Origin: Cephalothrix simula | Taxonomy: Eukaryota; Nemertea; Palaeonemertea; Archinemertea; Cephalotrichidae | Assembly: GCA_035591015.1 (NCBI GenBank) | Contig: JAXIUW010011119.1 | Span: 29,574 to 93,573, forward strand | Length of the DNA: 64,000 nucleotides | Direction: 5' to 3' | Shown: in pieces, positions 8,097-18,462 of the stretch | Position numbering within the stretch: the stretch's first letter is position 1 | Layout: each line of letters begins with the position of its first letter | The notes under the pieces: generated by a model | The model's input: the letters and a program-made list of their open reading frames with translations, nothing else | Databases searched by the model: none | What the model was told of the DNA's origin: nothing | Program-made: the position numbers and the translations under genes

Positions 8097-11012
8097 CTAT
8101 AATGGGCGACTGGCCGAGAGATAGCCAATCAGCTTATAGACTAACCTAGCTGCCAGAAAATGATTGGCATGAAAGCCGGCTTGAGGCAGTAACTCATTGA
8201 CATCAAAGCCAAGTACCCGACGGCCATGAGTTATTTTGGCCAGCAGATTAAGTAAATCGTACCAACCCAAGCCCCCCGGTTCTGGCGTGCCGGTGGCCAT
8301 CATTATAGAGGGGTCTAGTCCATCAACATCAATGGTAATGTAAATGGTATCAGGTAGTTTATTCAGTAGATTATCTATCCAGCTCGCATCATTATTGAGC
8401 CGATGCGCCCAGTAGAAGTTTTCTTCAAGATGATTATTCCGAATAAAATCTATCTCTTCCGGCGACAATGAGCGAATGCCTACCGCATGTACGGGCACAT
8501 CTAAATCAAAAATGCGGCGCATTACGCAGGCATGATTGTAAATAGAGCCTTCGTAGTCATGGCGCAGGTCGGCATGGGCATCAATCTGAATAATTCCAAA
8601 GTTAGAATAATGCTTAACCAAAGCCTCAACTATGGGCAAAGTGATACTATGTTCGCCGCCAAGCCCAACAACGTGCTTTTTGGTTGCAACATGAGGCTCT
8701 ACCGCATGCTTAATTAGGTTTAGGTCAGCACGTTGATTAGTGTAGTCAAATTTAAGCAAGGGCATGGTAATAATGCCGTATTCATCAATTAGAGCATCTT
8801 GCTGCTCATCGTAGCGTTCTAGCTGGCATGATGCCTCTAAAATTGCTTGAGGAGCATGTTCGGTGCCCTTCTTCCAGCTAGTGGTAGCTTCGTAGGGTAG
8901 AGGGCAAATAACTACACGCGCCTCGTCATAATTGGTTTGCTGCAAGTCATCAGCACCAAAATGCAAATGCTGCGCTGAATTAGCCGCCACCGCATCGGCT
9001 TTAGGACTAACCTGCTCAGGCCGTAAATACGGCGTTTGAGCAAGCATAGACAAGCTCAATCTAATTGCTTTAGCATTAGGGGCATGACCGAGCTGGAGTG
9101 CGGCATTATGTAAATCTGCATCAATGTTGGCAAAGCCCATTGCGCTAAGTATGTCTGCACAACTTTGCGCCGAACGATTGAGCTTGGTACTAAATTCAGC
9201 TTTGGCATTAATAGCTACATCAATGCGTGGAGTGTCTCCAAGCAGATTATGCTGCTCACCAAGAACTTCTTGATAGGCTCCAATCATAAAGATACCCAAA
9301 TAATAATCTTCAGTTTGATCAGCCTCATGTAGCCAAATATATGGCTGAACTCCGTCTTCTAGCACATACTTTAGTAGGCGACCGTCAGAATCGCAGGTTA
9401 AATCATGAATGCGGGCGAGAACATCAGGGCGTTGATTAAGCCATTGCAAGGGTACTACGGGGAATTCTTGCCCAATAGCCCAGCTATCAGGCACGCTTTT
9501 GAATAAAGAAAAATTGCCACGATAACTCTGCGGATAAGACCGCCGTAGGCTGTCAAGCTCGGCTCTGATTTTAACCAATGTAGCTAGATCTAGTGTTCCT
9601 AAACGAAATTGCTGCGCACAATTAGCCCGTAGTCGCTCCAAGCTCGGCTCGTCAATATTAGGCTTTGTTGACTTAAGATCTGCCGTCTTAGAACCATCAT
9701 TGTTAGAACCATTATTATCGGGATTATCGGCTCGGAGCTTAATCTTTAATGCCTCAAGTTCTGAAAACAATGCACTGCGCACAGCGACATGTGTGGCATC
9801 ATCCGTAGGGTTAGAGGCTGGTTGAGCTTTTTCAGTACCGTCAAGAACTATGGCTTGAATAAGTCCATTATGAGCATCCTCGGCCTCAAAAATGCTACTA
9901 AGGCCATTATTGATATTAGTGTCTTTGCCAGAAAGATTTAAGCGTTGAGCATTAAAAATAAAAACTCCATGCTGTGCACTACACGCCCGCCCCGATTCAG
10001 TGATTAAGCAGGGGTGCTTAACATTATGCTCTGCCAGCACGTTAACTAGATTACTAACTATGGCTTGTGCATATTCTTCAACAGAATATTCGCAGCTAAA
10101 GCCCTCTCCGCTATTGGTTCCGTTATAGTCAACGCCCAGACCACCACCAAGGTCTAGATACTCAATTTGAAAGCCCAGCTGGCTTAATTCAACGCAGTAG
10201 CGTCCCATTTCTTTGGCGATTAGGGCGATGGTTTCTAGGTAAGGTAGCTGGCTGCCTGCATGTAAATGCAAGAGCTTGAGACATTCCATACGCCCAGTTT
10301 TTTTCAAAGATTGGCAAAGCTGCCAAAGCTCAATAGTGGTTAGGCCAAACTTTGCATTATCACCGCTAGAATCTTCCCAGCGGCCATGGCTAGGCTCTAA
10401 TAAGCGTAACCTAACCCCCAAAGGTAAGGGCTGTTTTTGGCTAAAATGCAGATAGAGGATGAACTCATGCAGATTATTGATTACCGGGTAAATCAGTTTG
10501 CCAATTTTGCTCCATTCGGCAATTAGCTCAAAACATTCATAATCTTTGTAGCCATTAACGATGATAGCTTGGGCTTCATGAAAGCTAAGAGCAGCAAGTA
10601 ACTCACTTTTTGAGCCAACCTCTAAGGCTATGGGTTGCTGAGATAGGCTGAACACCTTGCTGATAAAAGATTTTGATGGATTAACCTTTAGCGGTAGGGC
10701 ATATAGATAGTCTTGCTGATAATTGGCAGCAGTCATGGCTGCGCTAAAGGCGTTCTGTATTCGGCGCAAAACAGCCTCAATAATATGCGGAAAATGCAGA
10801 ATAAATGGCGGATAAATGCCCTGCTTACGCAAGCTCTGCACAATTTCAGGCAGGCTGACTTTGGCTGTATTATCAGGTAGATAATGGATGGCTAAGTCTC
10901 CTGCATCCGTTACAGAAAAAAATCCTTCAGACCACTTGCTGACTCCATAAAGAGACTGCCCAGCATGGCTAGACCATGGCTGAATATTTTTTTTAAGATT
11001 GGTCTTGAGCAT
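8097..11012 (-). CDS. fused arginine decarboxylase (SpeA) - agmatinase (SpeB)
   Basis: The 971-residue protein joins two consecutive enzymes of putrescine synthesis. Residues 1 to about 660 are a biosynthetic arginine decarboxylase: LYGVSKWSEGFFSV at the start, the PLP-lysine motif LPLKVNPSK, EVGSKSEL, LHLHAGSQ and the DLGGGLGVDYNG glycine loop. From about residue 700 an agmatinase follows with a complete binuclear manganese site: GGEHS (785-789), DAHADLR (Asp811, His813, Asp815) and DVDGLD (Asp895, Asp897, Asp900). Arginine would become agmatine and then putrescine on one polypeptide. A low-complexity Asn/Ser/Asp stretch lies inside the decarboxylase half. No frameshift is seen between the halves, so the fusion looks genuine. 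Confidence 0.9.
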   Translation of the reverse strand: MLKTNLKKNIQPWSSHAGQSLYGVSKWSEGFFSVTDAGDLAIHYLPDNTAKVSLPEIVQSLRKQGIYPPFILHFPHIIEAVLRRIQNAFSAAMTAANYQQDYLYALPLKVNPSKSFISKVFSLSQQPIALEVGSKSELLAALSFHEAQAIIVNGYKDYECFELIAEWSKIGKLIYPVINNLHEFILYLHFSQKQPLPLGVRLRLLEPSHGRWEDSSGDNAKFGLTTIELWQLCQSLKKTGRMECLKLLHLHAGSQLPYLETIALIAKEMGRYCVELSQLGFQIEYLDLGGGLGVDYNGTNSGEGFSCEYSVEEYAQAIVSNLVNVLAEHNVKHPCLITESGRACSAQHGVFIFNAQRLNLSGKDTNINNGLSSIFEAEDAHNGLIQAIVLDGTEKAQPASNPTDDATHVAVRSALFSELEALKIKLRADNPDNNGSNNDGSKTADLKSTKPNIDEPSLERLRANCAQQFRLGTLDLATLVKIRAELDSLRRSYPQSYRGNFSLFKSVPDSWAIGQEFPVVPLQWLNQRPDVLARIHDLTCDSDGRLLKYVLEDGVQPYIWLHEADQTEDYYLGIFMIGAYQEVLGEQHNLLGDTPRIDVAINAKAEFSTKLNRSAQSCADILSAMGFANIDADLHNAALQLGHAPNAKAIRLSLSMLAQTPYLRPEQVSPKADAVAANSAQHLHFGADDLQQTNYDEARVVICPLPYEATTSWKKGTEHAPQAILEASCQLERYDEQQDALIDEYGIITMPLLKFDYTNQRADLNLIKHAVEPHVATKKHVVGLGGEHSITLPIVEALVKHYSNFGIIQIDAHADLRHDYEGSIYNHACVMRRIFDLDVPVHAVGIRSLSPEEIDFIRNNHLEENFYWAHRLNNDASWIDNLLNKLPDTIYITIDVDGLDPSIMMATGTPEPGGLGWYDLLNLLAKITHGRRVLGFDVNELLPQAGFHANHFLAARLVYKLIGYLSASRPL

Positions 11013-11892
11013 CGGTTGAAATTTGTATTTAGATAATTTAGATATTCGTATTTAGGTTATTGTCAATCAAGTTTAATTATTTCTGATTGTTTCTGATTGT
11101 TTTTAATTATTATTAAAGCAGTAAACTAGCGCAGATTTACAGCAATAGTTATCGCCACCAAGACAGCTAAATTATATTGATGGCCTAGTTGGCAAATTAT
11201 TCATTATGCTTTGCAGAACACATCTTCAGCATAATACTATAGATTACGCTAACTACGCTCATCAAAACTATATCTATGCCATTATGCGCATAAGCTATTA
11301 ATCCATGAGGCATTAATTCATGGTCATTGACCCATGAGTCATTAATCTATGAGTAATTATATTCACGAGAATATGCCCACGAGGGCTATCACCTTATGCC
11401 GTCAAACTCTACTTATGATAAGTCTATGGTTTAGTCTTATATTTTGTTGAGCATCATCGTACTTCAAGCCTGATAAGGGGCAGTTTTTCACTATTGATGG
11501 CAAATACCGCCGGTTCTGGTTCTTCAAGATGACTTTAGGCAGCAACTTATTTTTGCACCAACTATGCTTGCGGTAGTGTTGCTGATGCAGAACTATTTTG
11601 ATAATGGTTATAGCCGGTAAGGTTTGTTCTAAGAACACCGTCAACGCTATCCATAAAATATAGCCAACTTATGATTGCGGAGATGATAGCATAGGTGCTG
11701 GCATATCCTAGATGTTTGATTTTAGATTGATATTTAGCATTTAAGCCTTTGAGCGACTTTAGGCCGTTGGGAGCTTAGGCGGCTTAGTGTACAATAACTG
11801 CGGAATATATGCCTTTGATTATAAGAGGCGCATAATTGGTGCTGAACCAAGTTTGGTGCCATAACTAGCGTTGGTTGGCGCACTATACAAAG
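11013..11892. other. 880-bp spacer without a convincing gene
   Basis: This divergent spacer between speA-speB and ldcA should hold promoters for both. It is AT-rich. The only open frame of note (80 codons, minus, 11402-11644) has no family resemblance and no ribosome-binding site. The middle holds a degenerate tandem array (listed separately). I see no RNA gene. Confidence 0.5.
11289..11393. repeat. degenerate ~15-bp tandem array
   Basis: About seven units of 14-16 bp resembling CATGAGNCATTAATC follow one another, for example CATAAGCTATTAATC, CATGAGGCATTAATT and CATGAGTCATTAATC. Later copies drift to CACGAGAATATGCC. They lie in the spacer between speA-speB and ldcA. Confidence 0.65.
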
Positions 11893-12849
11893 ATGACTCA
11901 CTCTAGCCTTTCTAAGTCTACTGTCTCACCAGCTCTTTCTGCGCCGAGCTTACTAAAACCGGCAGATAAGGTGGCTCTGTTTGCGCCAGCTTCGCATCTT
12001 GGTGAAGATGGCCATATTCGCTATGCTAGAGCGGTGCAAACTCTGCATGATTGGGGGCTGGAGGTAGTCAATCATGATGCGCAGCAACTAAAGTATTTTT
12101 CTTTAGCAGGCACAGATGCCCAGCGTGCCAAGGCTTTTGTAGATTTATATTCTAATCCAGAAATAAAGGCACTTTTTTCTACTAGAGGTGGCTATGGTTG
12201 CTTTAGGATGCTCAAGCATGTTGACCATCGCCAACTTAAAACAGCGGGATTAAAGTGGTGTACAGGATTTAGCGACTGTACGGTTTTGCTAGCTTACTTG
12301 CTCCAAGAGCTGGGATTAAAGGCAATTCATGGACAGTGCTTGGCACCGTCACTAAAGGCTGACCAGCATTATCAGCTTGGGATGGATGCACTCTATGCAG
12401 CACTTTTTAAGGGCAAATACCCTAGCTTTGAGCTTACTTGCCTAACCAAAGCCATTGCCACAGAAGACTGCTTGCCCTTGATTGGAGGCAACTTGACCAT
12501 GCTGTGTAGCCTAATTGGTACTAAGTGGCAGCTTAATTACTCTGCGCCACACTATCTATTTCTTGAGGATTATAACGAGCCAGAATATCGTCTTGACCGA
12601 CTTTTCTATCAATGGCAGGCTAGCGGCAGCCTTAACCATGTTAAGGCCATTTTGCTAGGAAGTTTTGAGGGTTGTAGTATGGCCAAAAACTTTAGTGGCC
12701 TCTGGGGAGAAAGCCTGCTCAACAGCAATATTCCCGTTTACAGCGGTATGTTGGCCGGTCATGCCCACCCTAATTATCCGTTATTGCTGGGGCATAATTA
12801 CGGCCTCAAACACCTTGCTTCAGGCAAGGCACTGCTAACATCAGCTTGA
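11893..12849 (+). CDS. ldcA: LD-carboxypeptidase (peptidase family S66)
   Basis: LD-carboxypeptidase trims the terminal D-alanine of tetrapeptides during peptidoglycan recycling. The protein has the S66 pattern: DKVALFAPASHL at the N-terminus, FSTRGGYGCFRML, the nucleophile serine in TGFSDCTVL, the glutamate in LFLEDYNEPEYRLDRL and the histidine in GHNYGLKHLASGKALL. Length is about 318 residues, normal for the family. I chose the ATG at 11893. A TTG start 18 bp upstream is also open and neither has a strong ribosome-binding site. It lies just upstream of a thioesterase gene on the same strand. Confidence 0.88.
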   Translation: MTHSSLSKSTVSPALSAPSLLKPADKVALFAPASHLGEDGHIRYARAVQTLHDWGLEVVNHDAQQLKYFSLAGTDAQRAKAFVDLYSNPEIKALFSTRGGYGCFRMLKHVDHRQLKTAGLKWCTGFSDCTVLLAYLLQELGLKAIHGQCLAPSLKADQHYQLGMDALYAALFKGKYPSFELTCLTKAIATEDCLPLIGGNLTMLCSLIGTKWQLNYSAPHYLFLEDYNEPEYRLDRLFYQWQASGSLNHVKAILLGSFEGCSMAKNFSGLWGESLLNSNIPVYSGMLAGHAHPNYPLLLGHNYGLKHLASGKALLTSA

Positions 12850-12880
12850 CTATATAATTGATATTATAAGGCAAAACACT

Positions 12881-13330
12881 ATGCTCTGTTACTATTCTTA
12901 CCATGGTCAAGTGCGTGACTCAGACCTTGACCAATTCGCCGTTGTTAATAACTCTGTATATTCTAGGTACTTAGAGCATGGGCGACATCTTTTGCTAGGA
13001 GCGGTGGGCCTTCATCCAGCGCAGTCTAACCAGAATAATGAGTCTTGGGTGCTATCTAAGATTCTGATTGATTTCTGCGCTTCATTGACTTCTGGCGATG
13101 AGTATCGCGTTGATAGCGGGTTGGCAGAAATTAAAAAAGTTCGCCTAGTATTCACTCAACAAATATACTGCTTTGACAAACTCATTGTTAAAGCATGGGC
13201 TGAGGCCGCTCTCTTAAATGGAGCAGGCAAGCCTATTCCTCTGCCCATAACAATAACCAAAAAACTAGAACAATATCGCTGCACAGTGCCTAATCCATTT
13301 AGTCGGCACCGGGTGCAAGGCACTAGTTAA
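12881..13330 (+). CDS. 4HBT-type acyl-CoA thioesterase (YbgC-like)
   Basis: This 149-residue hot-dog protein has the 4HBT signature QVRDSDLDQFAVVNNSVYSRYLEHGR: the catalytic aspartate, then VVNNSVY, then the Glu-His pair. Family members hydrolyse acyl-CoA thioesters; YbgC types are linked to the envelope. It follows ldcA by 31 bp, probably in one transcript, and its last four bases overlap the end of convergent lon. The substrate cannot be read from the sequence. Confidence 0.8.
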   Translation: MLCYYSYHGQVRDSDLDQFAVVNNSVYSRYLEHGRHLLLGAVGLHPAQSNQNNESWVLSKILIDFCASLTSGDEYRVDSGLAEIKKVRLVFTQQIYCFDKLIVKAWAEAALLNGAGKPIPLPITITKKLEQYRCTVPNPFSRHRVQGTS

Positions 13331-15723
13331 TAAGAGCTCCCTGATGCAGAAATAGCCTCAAGTCCGTTGTTTTTTAGGCTATCAATGGGTATCAACGGTC
13401 GCTCTAAGACCTGTGACAGTACCTCGTCAAAGTAATCCAGCAGCTTTATGTCTAAGGTTTTCTCTAGCTCAGACGGCAACTCGGTTAAACTGTGCTGGTT
13501 AGCCTTTGGAATTATCGCCGTAGTGATTCGTCCACGCTTGGCCGCTAAAAGTTTTTCTTTGAGGCCACCAATGGGCAATATTTTGCCTTGTAGGGTTATC
13601 TCACCGGTCATGGCAATGTCTCTGCGCACTGGTATTTGAGTGAAGGCGCTCACAATAGAGGTGGCAATGGCAATTCCCGCCGATGGTCCATCTTTTTTGA
13701 TAGCTCCTTCAGGAAAGTGTACGTGTGCATCATGGATAACAAATTGCGCTGGAGTTATGCCGAATTGTAGGCTATGCGAACGCACATAGCTCATAGCTGC
13801 CCGCACTGATTCACGCATGGTTTCGCCGAGCTGTCCGGTGATAATCACCCTGCCAGTGCCGGGCATCAGTGAAACTTCAATAAATAATAATTCGCCGCCC
13901 ATTGGCGTCCATGACATACCCGTGGTTACTCCGATGGTATTGTTTGATAAGGCCGTATCATGCCGATAGGGTGGCACTCCCAAAAATTTGGCCAAACCAG
14001 CCTTGGTTACTGAAACCTTGGATTGCGAGGGATTCTTAACCATCTTCACTGCGACTTTGCGACATATTCTGCCAATTTCACGTTCAAGATTCCGCACCCC
14101 AGATTCTCTAGTGTAGTTTTGAATGATAACTTGCAGAGTACGCTTAGGAATAGTGATGTTATCTGCCGATAAACCATTTTCAGTGGTCTGCTTTTTGATG
14201 AGATGGCGGATGGCGATATTCTCTTTTTCGTGCTCGGTATAACCCGGAACTTGAATAACCTCCATCCGATCGCGCAACGCTGATGGAATGCCCTCGGTAT
14301 AGTTAGCCGTACACAAAAACAAAACATTAGAGAGGTCATATTCAACCTCTAGGTAGTGATCCATAAAGGTATCATTCTGTTCGGGGTCTAAAACCTCTAG
14401 CAATCCTGCTGCCGGATCACCAAATTGGCTGCTGGTTATTTTGTCAACTTCATCTAATAAAATTAATGGGTTCTGACTTTTAGCCTTTTTAATAGCCTGA
14501 ATAATCTTGCCGGGAAATGCTCCTACATAAGTGCGGCGATGCCCGCGGATTTCGGCTTCATCACGAATTCCGCCCAAACTAATGCGCTCAAATTTTCTGC
14601 CCAACGCCTTAGCAATTGAACGTGCCAACGATGTTTTTCCAACACCCGGAGGCCCCATCAAACACAAAATTGGCCCCTTGGTTTTGCCCATCTTTCCGGC
14701 TACAGCCAAGTATTCAATAATGCGTTCTTTTACGGTTTCAAGGCCATAATGGTCTTGGTCAAGAATTTTTTCGGCATTTCTAAAATCTAAATTATCCTTA
14801 GTATACTGCCCCCATGGCATTCCGAGCAGGGTATCAAGATAATTGCGTGATACATTTGCCTCAGCACTCATCGGCGACATGAGCTTGAGTTTTTTAAGCT
14901 CTTTATTAGCGACTTCAAGGGCTTCGCTACTTAGGGCCAGCTTTTTAATTTTGTTTTCATATTCAGATATTTCAGCCTTGCTGTCTTCACCAAGGTTAAG
15001 CTCTTTATGAATGGCCTTTAGTTGCTCATTAAGGTAATACTCTTTTTGAGTTTTTCCGATTTGACCTTGAACACGCTCACGTAGCTTTCTTTCTAGTCGT
15101 TTAATTTCAATGTCTTCCATCATGAGCTCAAAAACTTTTTCTAAGCGCATACGCGGATGCTCTATCTCTAGCAGTTCTTGCTTTTTATGAACCTCAATTC
15201 CCAAAAGAGGCGCTAGTTTGTCAGCTAGAAGATCAGGCGGTGTGTTGTGCAATGACAATTGTTCAATGCCCTCGGTATTTTTGCGGATGTCTTTGAAGTA
15301 GTGATTACTCTCAGTTTGCACTGTTTTTGCCAAAGCAATCCATTCTAAATCAATCTCGTAGTCAGCCTCAATCAGCTCTACGGTCGCAGAGTAGCATCGT
15401 TCACTAATTTCAGAATTGACAATTCTCGCTCTTTGCTGGGCACCAAATATGGCTTTAATTGTGCCATTTGGGAGGCGAATTACTTGCTCAATCGTTCCAA
15501 TAACTCCAACATCAAATAAGTCTTTGCGCTGCGGAAGCTCTTTTTTGTGATCACGCTGAGTAACTGCAAAAATCTTCCGATCAGTAGCCAAGGCGACATC
15601 AAGAGCCTCAACAGAGTACTTGCGACCTATGAAAAATGGTGCTGACATTTGCGGAAACACAACCGTATCGCGAATTGGCAGTAGCGGGTAAGTCAGATGT
15701 TCTTTAGATTTGTTCTTAGGCAT
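13327..15723 (-). CDS. lon: ATP-dependent protease Lon
   Basis: This 798-residue LonA protease degrades misfolded and regulatory proteins in the cytoplasm. The N-terminal substrate domain begins YPLLPIRDTVVFPQM. The AAA+ P-loop GPPGVGKTS is at residues 357-365, Walker B is ILLDEVDK, and the catalytic dyad is Ser681 (KKDGPSAGIA) with Lys722 (GGLKEK). All key residues are present and the length is normal. It stands alone, convergent with the ldcA-thioesterase pair. Confidence 0.97.
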   Translation of the reverse strand: MPKNKSKEHLTYPLLPIRDTVVFPQMSAPFFIGRKYSVEALDVALATDRKIFAVTQRDHKKELPQRKDLFDVGVIGTIEQVIRLPNGTIKAIFGAQQRARIVNSEISERCYSATVELIEADYEIDLEWIALAKTVQTESNHYFKDIRKNTEGIEQLSLHNTPPDLLADKLAPLLGIEVHKKQELLEIEHPRMRLEKVFELMMEDIEIKRLERKLRERVQGQIGKTQKEYYLNEQLKAIHKELNLGEDSKAEISEYENKIKKLALSSEALEVANKELKKLKLMSPMSAEANVSRNYLDTLLGMPWGQYTKDNLDFRNAEKILDQDHYGLETVKERIIEYLAVAGKMGKTKGPILCLMGPPGVGKTSLARSIAKALGRKFERISLGGIRDEAEIRGHRRTYVGAFPGKIIQAIKKAKSQNPLILLDEVDKITSSQFGDPAAGLLEVLDPEQNDTFMDHYLEVEYDLSNVLFLCTANYTEGIPSALRDRMEVIQVPGYTEHEKENIAIRHLIKKQTTENGLSADNITIPKRTLQVIIQNYTRESGVRNLEREIGRICRKVAVKMVKNPSQSKVSVTKAGLAKFLGVPPYRHDTALSNNTIGVTTGMSWTPMGGELLFIEVSLMPGTGRVIITGQLGETMRESVRAAMSYVRSHSLQFGITPAQFVIHDAHVHFPEGAIKKDGPSAGIAIATSIVSAFTQIPVRRDIAMTGEITLQGKILPIGGLKEKLLAAKRGRITTAIIPKANQHSLTELPSELEKTLDIKLLDYFDEVLSQVLERPLIPIDSLKNNGLEAISASGSSY

Positions 15724-16270
15724 AGCAGAGAATATTAAAGTTGCATTATTAAAGTTATATTGTAAAAGTTATGGAAGAATTAAACAAAAACCACTTGCAT
15801 AACGCTTCTAAAGAAAATTATAGATGAACCATCGGTAATAAGGCTATTATTATTTGCGATTTGTTTTGTGTAGCGTTTTTTGTTGTGGGTGTAGTGAACA
15901 GGCTTAATCATTTTACGGGCAATACTGGCAAAGGTGCTTTGAAGGCTATCATGAACGTAAAAATGCAATATCTAAGACATAGAAACGATTATTTTGTGCC
16001 TCTTGTAGCATTCGCTAGCGTTTAGACTATTAAAAAACTTACTTTTTGTCAATCAGACGTGTACAGATTAAACCTTTTGACGAACAGTTTTCAGACCGAT
16101 ACTTATATTTTTTGAGCATATATTTTTTAACATGATTTTTGAGACTCTGTATTTAACCCATGCTAGAAAATCATCAATTGTGTTAGCATAGGTAAATGTT
16201 TGTTGCGTAGCGTTCTTTTAACAGTATTAAAAGTTTGCTATGCCTTACAATAAACATGTTTTTATAGAAT
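15724..16270. other. 547-bp divergent spacer between lon and the HD-GYP gene
   Basis: This AT-rich spacer must contain promoters for both neighbours. A 62-codon minus frame at 15780-15968 shows no family resemblance and I do not call it. Around 16105-16146 three units of 13-15 bp (ATATTTTTTGAGCAT, ATATTTTTTAACAT, GATTTTTGAGAC) form a small tandem array. I see no RNA gene. Confidence 0.5.
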
Positions 16271-18331
16271 ATGCAGACCGCCGCCAACAGTAATATCAAG
16301 CATACAACACGATCAAAACAATCGTTGCGTGTGACGATTCTTGTGCCTCAATCATGGGTACGTGTAATTGGTGACATCACGGAAAGCCTGCCGAACTGTG
16401 CGGTAGTTCCCTACGAAGAAATTACAACAAATCTAATTCTACGAATTAAGAAAGAGCGCATTATCGCCGTTATAGAGCCACGCTTTGGTCAGGGCGAAAT
16501 TATGCTTCGTGATCTATTCAACAGTGTTCAAGAGCTAGATAAAATGCAAGCTCACCTGCTACTGATGGCCGGTGATGACCGAGGACTGATGCCTGCTTCT
16601 CCATCACGCAAGGTTTTTGTGCTGCCCCGAAACACTCCAGAGGATTTAATTAAGTTCACCATCACTAGGATGATTGAAGATATTAAATTCAGTATGCGTT
16701 ATCGGCACATGCTGCTCGGCGAAGCACGGCGCCAAATGAACATAGAAACCCTAAACGAGATTGGTGCAGCGCTATCTAAGGTTGACAGCATTGCTGACTT
16801 GCTAGATTTAATTGTTAAAAAATCACGTGACATGACCTTTGCCGATGCAGGCTCTTTGTACATGATTGAAACCAACCCCGAGCTTGCCGAAGATAGTGAA
16901 AATTACTTCGCTGATAAGTGGATGCGCTTTGAGGTGGCACAGAATGACTCACGTCAGGTGCCCTTTAAGTCTTTTCAGGTTGATATTAGCAAAACCTCTA
17001 TCTATGGCTATGCGGCCATAATGGGTGAAACGCTTAATTTTGAAGACGTTTACAAGTTGCCGACCGATGCCCCTTTTCAATGGGGTGGGCGCAATTTTGA
17101 TAAACTTATTGGTTATCGTACCCGGTCTATGCTCACGGTACCCATGCGCATTGGTCATGAAGAAACCATTGGTGTGATACAGCTTATTAACAAAAAGATC
17201 TCTAGTAATATTGAGCTAGACTCATTGCCCAGCTTTGACCGTTATGTGAAGTCATTTAATGAAGATGACATCCATATTGTAGAATCTTTATCTTCGCAGG
17301 CAGCCATTGCCATTCAAAACCGACGCTTATTGTCATCAATACAGGCTTTGTTTGATGGCTTTGTCAATGCTAGCGTAACCGCTATTGAGGCCAGAGACAT
17401 AACCACTTCAGGGCACTCGCAAAGAGTTGCCTCATTATCGGTGGGATTAGCAGAAAGTTTAGCTAAATCAGAAAGTCAGGCAACTCCTTTGGTGTTTACT
17501 CCAAAGGTTATCCAAGAGATACGCTATGCGGCTTTGTTGCATGATTTTGGCAAAATCGGTGTTCGTGAAGAAGTGTTGTTAAAGGCTAAAAAACTTTATC
17601 CTGAGCAGTTTCACTCTTTAACATCACGCTATAAAATGATTAGGCAGGGCATAGAAACCAAGTACCTGCATGAAACGCTTGATGCGCTGCGTAGTCGGTC
17701 TCAATCGGGTCAGCCGCTTGATCTGAGAGAAATAGAGAGTATCAGCAAGCCGTTAGAAGAAAAAATGGCTGAACAAATCAATGCGATTGATGACCTTTTA
17801 GAGCAAATCATAGAGCTTAATGAGCCAACGGTTCAAGATTATGATGTAGTAGCCAAGGTTAAAGAATTGTCTGCGATGAACTTTGAAAACCATTTAGGTG
17901 AGCTTATTCCGTTTCTTAAAGACCATGAAATAGAGGCGTTGTCAATTAGGCGTGGCTCTTTAACTAAGCAAGATCGGCTTGATATAGAATCGCATGTTAC
18001 GCATACTTATCATTTTCTAAAGCGCATTCCGTGGACAGATGAGTTGAAGAATGTACCCAGAATTGCACATGCTCATCATGAAAAACTAGACGGTTCTGGC
18101 TATCCATTAGGCATAAGTGCTCCGGAGATTTCTGTTCAGTCGCGGATTTTAACTATCTCTGATATCTACGATGCACTAACTGCCAATGACAGACCCTATA
18201 AAAAATCTATTAGCCCAGAGCTAGCACTGAATATACTTAATGAAGAGGCTAATTCTGGCTATATTGACCCCGATTTATTAAAAGTTTTTATTGAAGCTAA
18301 GGTCTATATAAATTGTCATACAGAAGATTAA
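16271..18331 (+). CDS. GAF and HD-GYP domain cyclic-di-GMP phosphodiesterase
   Basis: The 686-residue protein has an N-terminal receiver-like or unassigned domain (1-140), a GAF sensor domain (about 155-335) and a C-terminal HD-GYP domain. The HD motif HDFGKIGVREEVL starts at residue 424 and the HHEKLDGSGYPLG motif at 602. HD-GYP enzymes hydrolyse cyclic-di-GMP to GMP using a metal pair. The spacing of about 178 residues between these motifs is long because of a charged helical insert (about 450-560) rich in Glu and Lys. It is probably cytoplasmic because no membrane helix is evident. No cyclase gene is nearby. Confidence 0.88.
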   Translation: MQTAANSNIKHTTRSKQSLRVTILVPQSWVRVIGDITESLPNCAVVPYEEITTNLILRIKKERIIAVIEPRFGQGEIMLRDLFNSVQELDKMQAHLLLMAGDDRGLMPASPSRKVFVLPRNTPEDLIKFTITRMIEDIKFSMRYRHMLLGEARRQMNIETLNEIGAALSKVDSIADLLDLIVKKSRDMTFADAGSLYMIETNPELAEDSENYFADKWMRFEVAQNDSRQVPFKSFQVDISKTSIYGYAAIMGETLNFEDVYKLPTDAPFQWGGRNFDKLIGYRTRSMLTVPMRIGHEETIGVIQLINKKISSNIELDSLPSFDRYVKSFNEDDIHIVESLSSQAAIAIQNRRLLSSIQALFDGFVNASVTAIEARDITTSGHSQRVASLSVGLAESLAKSESQATPLVFTPKVIQEIRYAALLHDFGKIGVREEVLLKAKKLYPEQFHSLTSRYKMIRQGIETKYLHETLDALRSRSQSGQPLDLREIESISKPLEEKMAEQINAIDDLLEQIIELNEPTVQDYDVVAKVKELSAMNFENHLGELIPFLKDHEIEALSIRRGSLTKQDRLDIESHVTHTYHFLKRIPWTDELKNVPRIAHAHHEKLDGSGYPLGISAPEISVQSRILTISDIYDALTANDRPYKKSISPELALNILNEEANSGYIDPDLLKVFIEAKVYINCHTED

Positions 18332-18392
18332 ATACGATATTTTTCTTGTGTTGCTCAATTAGATATTCTTTAAGATCTTATTGTTTTAGGTC

Positions 18393-18420
18393 TTGACATC
18401 TAGAACCAGCATGTTAAGCT
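18393..18420 (+). promoter_or_regulatory. putative sigma-70 promoter for the ftsA-ftsZ operon
   Basis: A perfect -35 hexamer TTGACA (18393-18398) is followed after 16 bp by TAAGCT with an upstream TG (extended -10 type). It lies 43 bp before the leader ORF and 164 bp before ftsA. The -10 match is weak, so this is a suggestion only. Confidence 0.35.
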
Positions 18421-18462
18421 ATATTTCACATTGACGTGAATTGTCTAGCCAAGGAGGGTTAG

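Noticed and set aside
11402-11644. 80-codon minus-strand frame
   Set aside because: No homology recognised and no start signal; lies in a repeat-rich spacer.
15780-15968. 62-codon minus-strand frame between lon and the HD-GYP gene
   Set aside because: No family resemblance, no ribosome-binding site and AT-rich composition like the spacer.
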